From positions 13,583,218 to 13,647,217 of the forward strand of contig OZ020514.1 in the NCBI GenBank assembly GCA_963971425.1: a stretch of 64,000 nucleotides of DNA, written 5' to 3'. Below, piece after piece: positions 13,801 to 23,714 of the stretch. Position 1 is the stretch's first letter, and each line of letters opens with the position of its first letter. Source of the stretch: Bryoerythrophyllum caledonicum (lineage: Eukaryota > Streptophyta > Bryopsida > Pottiales > Pottiaceae). The translations under genes were made by a program, and so were the position numbers. Under the pieces are notes generated by a model. It was not told where the DNA came from and did no database searches. It saw only the letters and a program-made list of their open reading frames with translations.

Positions 13801-15061
13801 TAATTCCTCAAGAATATGCAGATATTATCTATTATTTGACTAAAGGAATTTTTCATATTGACTACACTACTAAAGATAAAATAAGGTTAGTACACCAATC
13901 TTTACCTTACACTATGATCAGTGGAATTCTTTATAAAAGAGGAAAAGATGATATACTTAGAAGATGTGTAAATCCTAGTGAAGTTTCTATGGTTTTACAA
14001 GGTTGTCACACCGATGCTTGTGGTGGACATTTTGCGGGGTGGGCTACGGCTCAAAAAGCGTTAAGAACAGACTATTGGTGGCCCACGCTTTTTGCAGATG
14101 CCACTACCTACGTTAAGAAATGTGACCCTTGCCAAAGAATTGGTAAACCTAGAGCTACTAAGGCTATGCGTTTGACACCAATTTTAGCCCAAATCCCTTT
14201 TGAGAAATGGGGAATAGACTTTTTAGGCCCCATTAAGCCACCTAGTCGGGTAGGACAAAACCGTTACATCCTAGTTGCCACAGAGTATGTAACTAAGTGG
14301 GTTGAAGCCCTAGCAACTAAGACAAATGATGCAGATACTGTAGTAAAGTTTATTTATGAAAATATTATTGTTAGATTTGGTTGCCCCAAGGAGATTGTAA
14401 GTGATAGAGGGACTCACTTTATTAATGATACTATTGCAAAAATGTTACAACGATATTTTATTAAGCATCGTAAGTCATCTCCCTATCACCCCAGAGCTAA
14501 TGGGCAAACCGAGAAGTCTAATGGCATTCTTTGTAAAATAATAACAAAATCATTAGAAGAAAATGCATCAAATTGGGATTCTGAGTTAACTAATGCTTTG
14601 TGGGCCTATCGTTGTACCATTAAAACTACAACTAAGGCTACTCCATTTTCATTGGTCTATGGCTTGGAAGCCATGTTAACAATTGAAGTGGAACTACCAT
14701 CATTAAGGGTTGCTATTTCTGAAAGATTGGGAGATTCGGCTTCCTTAAGGGAACGTCAAGATAATTTAGAGCGACTTCATGAGATTCGAGCACAAGCTTA
14801 CATGAATATGGAAGCAATTCAAAAGCAAAGGAAAACTTACTATGATACTAAGCTACAACCAAAAATATTAAAAGATAATGATCTAGTCTTACTCTATGAT
14901 AGTAGATTCCAGAAATTTCCAGGGAAATTTAAAATGAGGTGGTTTGGTCCATATTGGATACTTAAGTCTTATTCTAATGGATCTCTTGAGTTACAAGATT
15001 TTGCAGGGAATATCCATGCAACAAGATACAACGGTTACAGATTGAAAAAATATGTAACTTG
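10731..15061 (+). pseudogene. Retrotransposon pol: protease, RT, RNase H, integrase
   Basis: One frame of 4.3 kb with no frameshift but five stops: TAA 11748, TAA 12042, TAA 12759, TGA 13302, TAG 13497. The protease region has IHSGSSVNLM where the family has DSG or DGG, so the catalytic aspartate is replaced by histidine. Reverse transcriptase has VSPFVIVPKKNGKIRICQDF, SFLDGFSGYNQ and the FLDD active site (the usual YMDD box). RNase H continues through FRHYLLGYKF. Integrase keeps the HHCC zinc site (CHTDACGGH ... CDPC) and the D, D, E residues (WGIDFLGP, IVSDRGTHF, RANGQTEKSNG). A single RNase H copy and no chromodomain suggest a lineage outside the chromoviruses. Defective as it stands because of the protease change and the stops. 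Confidence 0.9.
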
Positions 15062-15078
15062 AGGGCAAGTTAAGCATT

Positions 15079-15088
15079 AAAAAGGGGG
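15079..15088 (+). promoter_or_regulatory. Polypurine tract
   Basis: AAAAAGGGGG lies 18 bases after the pol stop codon, the expected position for the plus-strand primer of an LTR retrotransposon. The 3' LTR should begin just after it, but the downstream sequence (CAAGACC...TGTGACC) does not visibly match the 5' side. Confidence 0.55.
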
Positions 15089-17039
15089 CAAGACCTTCAA
15101 GATGTGACCTTTTATGTGGTCTGGAATGACCCTAAACTACCCAGGTGAAGGTAAGAAATAATGGCAAAGTTTTGAAGTCTAAGTGAGGGTGATTTTATAA
15201 CTTTGCATTAAAAATTTCTTACTTGATGGGATAGGTCACAAGTTGCTAATAAAGTTACTTGTGTGGTAAATAAAAATAAAAATAAAAAAAATAATAAATA
15301 ATAAATAAAAATAAATAAGTTTACATAATAGTGCCTATTGAAGTTAGTGAAAAATAAAGCAACAAATTGGGAAAGTACCCTCAATAAGTTAATTTTTAAA
15401 GTGATTAAATGACTCTACATTTCTTGGATGAAAGTGGAAAAATATCTAAAAGATTCATAAGCATTATGAGTTTGAATAAGTTAAACACTTATGACTTCAT
15501 AATAAAAACTTTTTTTGGATTTTAGAAGATTTTTGAGAGATCACTAAAATAACCATTTGTTTATGTTAAAAAATAAAAACTAAAATAAAAAGAAATTTTT
15601 GAGTAGAATTCTCAAATTTACAAGTGGTAAAACTTTTTAGACATGATGGCATGAGTATGTATTTAAGAAAAAAATTAATGAGTAAGATTGACAAAATAAA
15701 TGCAAGATAAAAAAGAGTTAAGTCTCGACCAACTTTAGTTTTAACCAAAAACCGTGAGTGTAAGCTCATTGATGCTGAGATTATGCACTTTAGGGAAATC
15801 AGAAAATTGTGGAAAAAATTAATGGTTGAAAGGAGACAAACTCTGTTGGAGCTACTTTGCACATGGATGCCAGGCAAGGAGCCAAAGGCATGATCATGGA
15901 AAAATTACAAGAAAACGAAGATTTGATCTTGACATTGATGAATGGTGTCAAAATCAGAGATATTGACACGTTCCGTTGATCTGGTACATTACACTCGTTG
16001 AATTAATCATCATGCAGACTCGTCAAGAACGAGTAAAAGGAGTTCTCTTTCTGCTTGTCGATGTCCGCCATAGCTGCGAAGTTGAGAGAGCATGGGGGAA
16101 ACTGAGAGTGTAGAAAACCAGGTGTTGTGAAAGAGTAGGGAAACTTGACTATGTAATTCAGAACAAAACTCGCGAGATAGTGTGTGAACGTCCTGCGTCG
16201 AGACAAGCAACTGAGGTATGTGCTTCAAACATTTTGTGATGGCTGGAAGTTGATTTCCACACCAACCTTGTAAGTTGATTTCTGCACAAACTAACGGAAG
16301 TGTGTGTGACAGAACAGAAGAAACTGCGGTTGGGAGCCAAGACCAAACCCTGTTGAGGTAAACAATGTTGACTCACTCGTAGGAAGTAAAATAGTGAATG
16401 CCGCGGAAATTGAACAACAAAGACTGTTAGTAAGTTCATCTTGTGTGTAACCGTTAAGAAGTTTAAACTGAAAAATTCAGTCGAACTAAGAAACGTTATG
16501 ACAGTTAAGAAAAAATCTTTGGAATTGTAAAGTAGTTATGGATCAGAGGCATCAAATGGAAATTGTCATGAATAAACACAGTCATAAGAAGGTGAAGTCT
16601 CTGAGTTGAGCAAACAAACGTATACTCCAATACGATGGGGAGTATTTGCTGTAATCTCTCTGTCGAGTATGAGTTAACATGAATCCTAACAATTTTTCTA
16701 AGAAAACAAAAAAATCAGACTTAAATCTAAAGACATTTAAGCTGTTGTGTGTGTGGGAATGGTGTTAGCAGATTGAATTGTCAGAAGGGAGTGTAATCAG
16801 GAAAGGAGAAAGAGTCTGTAAAAGTCTGAGTCTTTTTAGTAAGATTAGCGCTTAAGTGAACTTAATGTATTTCAGTCTGCATGTGTAAAAAGATAAAGTG
16901 TGGGACCCAAAACTTACATTTTTGTGATTAAATTGATAGAATACAGTTGTCAGTAAATTCTGCCGAGTAAACAGTGAGGAAATAACGAAAACAGAAGAAG
17001 AGTGACGAAGAAGACAAATATGGAAGGAACCTTCTTACA
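15089..17039. other. AT-rich stretch, no gene seen
   Basis: Contains an A/T-rich run of AAATAAA units near 15270-15320 and no open frame with recognisable content. It separates pol from the next ORF and could be an untranslated or remnant LTR region. Confidence 0.4.
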
Positions 17040-19138
17040 ATGGAGATACCAAGTTGGAGTATTGATGAGGCTTGCACCAGAGCAGACACACAAGACAAGA
17101 TGACGGCAGCCAAGAGTAGGAAAACCGACTTCCTGTTGGTCTCATCAGAAATGCACTATTTGGCAGAGAAGGCAATGACAGCTAATTGCCAGAATTTGGA
17201 GAGCGCAGAATTGTGGCCATTTATCATGCAGAGATGGCCTAAACCGAATCTTCAACAAGCACGAGCGTTCATCATCACCAGTGACAGAGGGACCCTTGAT
17301 GAATTCGTCATTGAAGACCAGGTGGTGGCGTTCGACCTCACGACCATCAAAAGCCACTTTCCTGGAGTGAGTGACAACGAACCAACACTTGTGAATATTC
17401 CCCTCCTGGACCGTGAGACTCTGCTGAAGATCTTTGATGCGCCAGAGAGCGCGAAGGTTGACAAGAAAGATACAAAGAAAGGTTATATAGTGACTAAGGC
17501 CAAGTCAAGGTGGAAGGACTGGCTTCAGTTCGTGAATCAACGATTGTTGATGTCACTATCAGGCCCAAACGTTATCTCATTCAAAGGGCTTGCAATAGCT
17601 TACAGGGCTTGGCATGGTGATAGATTCAATTGGAGCAAGATCCTTTACGTGCACATCAAGTTGGAGATGGCGAACAAGACCACCTGCCACACGATGTCCT
17701 GCTTCTTCACCACCTATCTTTCTGAGTTTTGTCCTGAATTACGGAAGCAAGCTTCATCTAAGCGGATGGAGGAGAAGAAGAAGACAGCACCAACTATCAA
17801 GAAACGATCGAGACGAGGTGAGAAAGTACAATAGGAATCAGAGGATGAAGCAGAGACAGGGGCGCTGGATATGCATAGTAGGCTTGCCCCGGAGGCTCCA
17901 ACTATCCAAATGGGAGAGACACCCGAACCTCAGCCGTAGAGCGAAGAGCAGCGGACTCCCACCTCGGACGTGCAAAAGACTACCAAGAAGAAGGCCAGAC
18001 GAGAAGCACCGAGCGATGCTGTACCTGCACCTCAAAATCTAGCCGCTGTTTTGGAGTAGACAGAAGGAACCAAGAGCAGGCAGGCCGATAAGGAGAAAGT
18101 GGAGGTTGTCATCGACTTGGAAGATGGAGAGGATACGACTTCTAAGGCGAAAGAAGTGGTTTCTACGAAAACCGCAGACCCAGCCACAAGGACAACAAGT
18201 GGTTGTCCATAGTATAGAAAATACTTATCAGCAGGTACTTTTTGCTCCACCTCCATTCGACTTCAAGGTGCCACCAGGTGTGAAGATATCCTTACCAGTG
18301 ATGGGATCCTTCCTCAAGCAGTGGTATATGGGCAATTATGACCTTATGTTTGATGAAGCTACGGAGAAGCCTTTTGCTATGTGGACTGCGATGGAGTGGT
18401 TGCTTGAAGATTTTGGTGTGTTGCCCAAGCAATGGCGACCATGGGATGTAGTGTATCTCTTGCTTACTCAAAGTTGGCCGGTATCTGTCCCAGCGGCAGT
18501 AGCTCTCGATGCACATCTATGTCCGCTACAGGGGCAATTGCGTTATAAGTGAGCGGTATGGGCGAAGCTAGACACAGTGCCATACAACTAGCCTATTATT
18601 CCGGGAGCACTCGACACCCCAGAGGAGTGTGAATTCTTACCGAACCTTTTTTGAAGCTCACTGTCACCATACAGATCCAGTTTGTTTTAGAGCTGTAGTG
18701 TTCTGCAATATGCTGTCGTATATGTGCTCATTCTATAGAATCGTGGTGAATGTTAATCGTTACAACAAGAAGAAGGTGGAGTTTTTGATGTGGATAAAAT
18801 TCCAACAACATCCGGCGATGTGGATTCGAATGTTTGAGTGCATGATCATTACTCGGTTTCTGTCACCATCCAGTTCAGCGTTCGCATTGGAGTTCGAGCC
18901 AAAGAGGTACAAGGATATCTCATTTTGGTTGAATTTTCAACGGACCCGTAAGACTAATCTGTTACAAGACAAAGATGTGTGCCGCAACTTGGAAGAAGCG
19001 GACAGACAGAGTCTTCTGAGTGAACTGGGGACTGACAGGGTTGTCTACATAGACAGACAGGGGCCCAAAGACAGTGGACGGATGGACGGTCGAACAGTTG
19101 GACAGGACGGACAGCACCCTTACCGAACACATGCCTAG
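17040..19138 (+). pseudogene. Possible pol-distal accessory ORF of the retrotransposon
   Basis: A plus-strand coding region in three successive frames (17040-18205, 18106-18600, 18629-19138), so at least two frameshifts. In the first frame TAG codons interrupt at about 17832, 17938 and 18057, but the protein continues sensibly. It has a globular N-terminal half (WPFIMQRWPKPNLQQARAF, later LAIAYRAWHGDRFNWSKIL), a lysine-rich basic patch near residue 245, an acidic linker and a hydrophobic, tryptophan-containing C-terminal part. Some plant Ty3 elements carry an extra sense ORF between pol and the 3' LTR, and position and strand fit that idea. I do not recognise the family. An independent host or transposon gene remains possible. 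Confidence 0.4.
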
Positions 19139-19280
19139 AATATTCCAGAGAATATGCCCCAAATCTATAGGAATATTTTCAAATATTTTCAAATATGCCC
19201 GAATATTCTAGAATATTTTCTATCCGACGGACAACAGCCTCTATGAGACACACAACCGGACGGACGGACACTACCGGACG
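19020..19280. repeat. GGACGGA-rich and GAATATT-rich low-complexity segment
   Basis: Repeated GGACGGAC/GGACAGAC words flank a short block of GAATATTC-type words (19136-19220). It lies at the end of the accessory ORF, whose last about 30 codons read through it and are probably not real coding sequence. Confidence 0.5.
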
Positions 19281-20309
19281 GATAGACGCCGGAACAATCC
19301 TGGAGACTGAAGATGAAGTCAAGCATAAGTGTCTGCGACATGACAAGCAAAGGAACGATGGTTAGACTTGTTTGCAGTGGAGTACAGAAATTGATTGTGC
19401 TCATGAACAAATTTTATTTGTTTAGTCAGGATTGGCTAGCTAAGTAGAGCTGCGATTTTGAGACCTAAGATTATCCTGAATTATTGAGAAAGACTATGAT
19501 TTCCGGATGTTGTGACTTTAACTTTCGACGTTAAGAATGGTTTATCAAGTTCACATGAGTGTGAATTTAAAACTTAACAAAGAAGTATAGACAACTTTGC
19601 AATATACCAGCTAAGACATAGTGACTTAGAATTGTAAGACTGTCGCATGCTTCTCATGCACAAACATGTGACGGATAGATACAAATCATAAGGATTTTAA
19701 TTAAGATTATGGAACCTCAAAGTGGATTGAACTTCAAAAAGCACCTCAAGATAGAAGAAATTTGAAGAAAGACCTCGGGCATAGCCTAAAAATTTTGAGA
19801 TGTTCCTATCATATGTACTACGCTGATTTCAAAACACACATGCTGTGAAGAAAGAGGTTGAAGATTAAAAGACCGAAACTAGGTGTTCCAACTGTGAGAA
19901 ATTGTAAAAAATTTGTAGAATGCTAAAAGTGCAGCAAAGTACATGAAGTTTTTAAAAAATAAAAAAAAAAAATTGCTTCAACTGCAAACCTATATCTACA
20001 CCTGCACCTGCATATGTACTACACTATGATGGCGTGGTGGGGCGGGTGTCGAATGGATGAGTAGAGGCCCGGCACTAGCACCCGGAGGTTGCCACGGCAG
20101 CTATCACTCGCGACTATCGATCACCAGACCACCAAGGCGGAGCTGAAGGAGTGTGTTCCAAGAAGCCATTATATACTGGCGTGTCAAGGGCGCACCAAAC
20201 GATATGGAACAATGTGTACAAGGACTCACGCACCTCTATCCGTGGAAGGAACTCCGTTCGCTGCCTGCCAGTATGACATCAAGATGGAGAACATTTTGTT
20301 CGGCGAGGG
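19281..20309. other. Gene-poor stretch
   Basis: AT-rich sequence with no frame I can support, except that the last 200 bases become GC-richer and lead into the eIF4A-like fragment. An oligo-A run lies near 19960. Confidence 0.3.
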
Positions 20310-20418
20310 TGATGACCACTTGGAAGGAGGTTCACGAGACCTTTAATGTGGTGGGACTCCATGGGGACCTTTTACGAGGAATTTACGTTTGTGGTTTCAA
20401 GAAGCTGTCGGCACTTCA
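20310..20418 (+). pseudogene. eIF4A (DEAD-box) N-terminal fragment
   Basis: The frame reads TTWKEVHETFNVVGLHGD then LLRGIYVCGFKKLSALQ. This matches the start of the eIF4A helicase core, including the Q-motif that contacts ATP adenine (family form: LLRGIYAYGFEKPSAIQ). The match stops abruptly about eight bases before the terminus of the two-gene element at 20427; none of the following helicase motifs (GTGKT, DEAD) occurs here. It is a truncated copy, either of a host gene interrupted by the element or of a captured fragment. Substitutions (K for E, L for P) suggest relaxed constraint. Confidence 0.7.
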
Positions 20419-20426
20419 ACACCTCG

Positions 20427-20451
20427 AACACCATATTCATTATATTGGGAG
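20427..20451 (+). repeat. Terminal repeat of the two-gene element, copy 1
   Basis: 25 bases beginning AACACCATATTC and ending TTGGGAG. They are identical to both ends of the 163-bp insertion at 41867-42029 and similar to the start of copy 2 at 40254. This identifies the left boundary of copy 1. Confidence 0.75.
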
Positions 20452-20740
20452 CTTTCCAGGGATTTAGGAGGTACACACTCTTGAGTAATCCAAATATTTT
20501 ACCGTAGTGATGAAGCAAAACATGATTAGAATAGAAGTACAATACCATTTTTGTAAGATAATATGAAGATGTATGGGCAAACAGTACCCAAATTGGAGAA
20601 TCAAATGAAATAATATCTTTAATTGCAGACTTTATTTATAATATGATAGAAGTAATCTATATACAAAACATGCATCATTTTTTCCATGCAGAAAACGGCT
20701 TCTACTACGACCCAAAACATACACATTAATTCTTAGTCAA

Positions 20741-21497
20741 TGCACATTTTGGTATAGCCAAGCTGAATGTGCATTTGTACCACTTAGATCTAAAATCTAC
20801 TTGTTCTTCTCCACGTCACGAGAATTAGATTTCCTCAGCTCATCTCTACCCCTCTGAAGTTCATCTTTGCGGCTGTAACCGGTATATGGTATTTGACTAG
20901 CACGTATATGTTCTTGCAGTCGTTAGCGTTGCATTCGTTGATTCCAAGTAACAATTGGCACAAGAAGCGAGTGGTGACGGCGAGAGTGACGCTTTGAGTT
21001 TTGGTTTAATCCATGCTTTGGGGAAGCACTTTGACGTTGTATAGTCGGTCGAAGCACCTAGCAAAAGAGACCACAAAAATTAGCTTAAACCGAAGTTGAA
21101 TACGTAGCCACACATGTCAAAAAAATACAAACACCTTGACGTGGAATCCATTCAAATAATTATGTCCAATTTAGGTGTTTGTGAAACATGCAAAATCAAA
21201 ACAGTGTTGATTAAGAGGAGAAAATACAACACATACTAAACAATAACAAATAATAGGACCAACCTTTGTAGTAGAATGCGTTTTCCCACTTAGAGATTGG
21301 AGCTTGTTCTCATCATTTCCGACCATTGCAATAGGTCGACACGTAGTAGGAATTGTGGGCAATTTCTCTGATGGCGCCGTCGTAGATGGTTGAATTACAC
21401 CAGCAAGTGTTTGAAGAGCGTGATCCTATGACGTAGAGACAAAGGGAGTTAAAATGCAACTTGTGCATATTTAGCTCAATTTGAGCTGAATGTGCAC
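20741..21497. repeat. Two palindromes in the 3' part of copy 1
   Basis: A degenerate palindrome at 20741-20773 (right half AGCTGAATGTGCA intact, left half decayed) and a good one at 21463-21497 (GTGCATATTTAGCT ... AGCTGAATGTGCAC). Both are of the copy 1 arm type and lie in non-coding parts of the HAD gene region. Confidence 0.7.
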
Positions 21498-22980
21498 ATC
21501 GCCAAAAAAATACCTAGGACAAATACAGAGAAGGGGAGGGGGGGAATACCATGCAACGCAGGGGAAGAGACAATGATTCCTCACATCCGCGAACAAGCAC
21601 TTGGTCACCTTTCCCACAAATCCTATCAACACCGGGGGACCCCAAAATTCGACGAGGTTGAAGAATAGAACGGGAGGCAACCTTTCAAATGCAAAATTTT
21701 GGTGGGGGGCTGTTTACTTCATCTTCTTCAATTGGAGCCATCGAAGAGTCCATCAAATAATCAGCTGCTCCGCGGGAGTACAAATCATTTTGTTTTCGTG
21801 GAATTCGATATCCACAATCTTCTGACTTCAAAACTCAATCCATTGTGGCAATACAATAGTTTACTTGAGAAATTGGTAAACGGCTCTTTTCCAAACATGG
21901 AAGCAATGAGAAAACAAAAACTTACAAATCCAACAATAACAAACGAAAAATTTCAAACAAAAATCAAAGAACTGGCAACTGCCACTTGAATTACAAGAAT
22001 ATGTACAGTATAACACATCAACACAATTATGTTTGATACCAGAGAACTACTAATTTGTGAGCCCATCAGATATCGTAATCGCGTGCGTTAATTCCATGTA
22101 TTCTAAGTTGTATGGATCCGAGCAAATTGTTGGACAACCAAAGAGATTCTCTTGCCGAAAAGATTGCAGCACTAACTCTGCACTACTGTGGAGCTTCAAG
22201 AGCCACGGAAGCAAGACGTTGAGGAGAAACTTATCGTTCCATCCATCTCCTTTGTAAGACCAAGTATCCGCAAGAAGCACATTCTCCGGATCATTAAAGA
22301 CGTGCTTGTACGGGCTATCATCTATGATGATGATATTCTCCTTCGTAAAGGATCCACCTTTTTCAGTAAAAAGGTCTTTCGACAACGTCTTCAGAAATAC
22401 ATCCTAATCCGAGTTCTTAACCTTTAGATATTGAGGTACATTATGGATTACAGCAGTTACGACTCTCCTACAATGCTCTTGCCTAAATATGACTTTTGGT
22501 GAGGCCGCTTTCCGGAAGAGGTAATTGACGATGCTACTAGTGGTGTTCAATTTCATTGAACTCTAGACCGATATCGATGCAAACTTGGAAACAACTTCCA
22601 AAAATGCCTTGCAGCCAAAACGAACATATACTAGCTCTGGGCCGACCTTGGCTGGAACTTTTTACGGAGTGTGGTAGAGAACATGCATTGAAGGCTTGCG
22701 TAGCAGACCTCAAGCGGAATTCCTCACACACACAATATACCGTTCAAGTCAAGCACAATGTTTAACCATGGTTTGACGACTCTAGGGGTTGAACGAGAAA
22801 CACGGACTACGGCGCTATGAACGCTCTCCAGTGGCTCGACCACCTGGAATTCAGATGGGAAAGAGTGGAGGTACATGTTACTAAACATTAAACAATATAT
22901 AACACTAGAGCACCAAATATTATACGAAGAAGGAAGCACTGCAAAAGACAACACAATCTTTTGGCCATGAAGTGGTGAGA
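20820..22980 (-). pseudogene. HAD/NIF-type phosphatase-like gene, copy 1
   Basis: The N-terminal HAD motif is IVLDLNGILC (near 22750). The frame then shifts to KVPAKVGPELVYVRFGC (about 22660) and continues to IIIIDDSPYKHVFNDPENVL and LLNVLLPWLLKLH (22385-22230). This is the plant DLNG branch of the NLI-interacting-factor/FCP1-like HAD fold, in which the second aspartate of DxD is asparagine. TAG stands where copy 2 has the tryptophan of IWSSM, and another TAG lies before the DVFLKTL motif. Further exons probably follow at 21.2-21.4 and 20.82-21.06, where a charged tail ends RKSNSRDVEKNK. The same gene stands in the same place in copy 2. Whether the protein serves mobility or is a captured host gene is unknown. 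Confidence 0.65.
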
Positions 22981-23181
22981 TTAAAGTTATACCTGTGAGT
23001 TGATGGCCAAAGTAGCATCAATGGGCTTTGCACCAACCATAGGAGGATGCTCAGAAGAGCCAGCATTATCTTTGATGAAATCGAATTCGAGGCTTAGGGC
23101 ATCTGAAATTCAACAAATTTGATTATAGATTATGAACAAACATGCCCAAAAAATGTAACGACAGTTGGTACTAAATAGGAT

Positions 23182-23408
23182 TAATATTCAGCTCGACTCA
23201 AACTGATTGTGTTAGTGTATGAGTACTCAACAATAGGATGCACACAAGAGAGAGGACTACTTGAATCTCAAAGAGTAATGCATATTCAGCTCAACTTGAG
23301 CTGATTGTGCTAGTGAACGTTTACTGCACAACATGATGCACACAGAGGGAGAACATCAAGTAGTACAGAAAGTAATGCATATTCAGCTCGACTCAAGCTG
23401 AATATGCA
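23182..23408. repeat. Tandem array of palindrome plus spacer, about 97-bp period
   Basis: Palindromes start at 23182 (decayed), 23280 and 23376, the best reading TGCATATTCAGCT ... AGCTGAATATGCA. The spacers of about 65 bases resemble each other as direct repeats (both start TAGTG, contain GATGCACACA, and end AGTAATGCATATTC). It lies between the two genes of copy 1. Confidence 0.75.
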
Positions 23409-23714
23409 ATTGCCGTAACAATGACTTTAGGAGAAGGACCAAACATAACAAAACAAAGAGAGATATACTACTACATATCTGTAGTAGATTTACTTCAACT
23501 TAAGTGAAGTCTATAAAGGAAAAATAAAAGGATCAAGACGTGAACAACATACAACGAAGGGAAGTGATGAAGGAGATTTGAAATGGAAACAACATCGAAT
23601 TTACTGTGCCAAAGTTAAAACGGACAATAAACATCCAAGATTATTTACAAACATAAGTTAATGTACGAAAGTAATTGAGGAAACAAAATTAACAAAAAAA
23701 GAAATCTCGATATA

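Larger units (their letters stand above)
6982..15088 (+). mobile_element. Ty3/Gypsy-type LTR retrotransposon, non-chromovirus-like
   Basis: Ordered parts: primer-binding site (6982), extra leader ORF (7136-8254), gag with zinc knuckles (8880-10870), protease, reverse transcriptase, RNase H and integrase (10731-15061), polypurine tract (15079-15088). Integrase after RNase H defines the Ty3 order; no chromodomain is seen after the integrase core. I could not find a matching pair of LTRs: sequence after 15.09 kb does not visibly repeat 5.5-6.98 kb. The 3' LTR may be lost, or the element may continue past the ORF at 17040-19138. Retained enzyme motifs and few frameshifts suggest moderate age. Confidence 0.85.
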
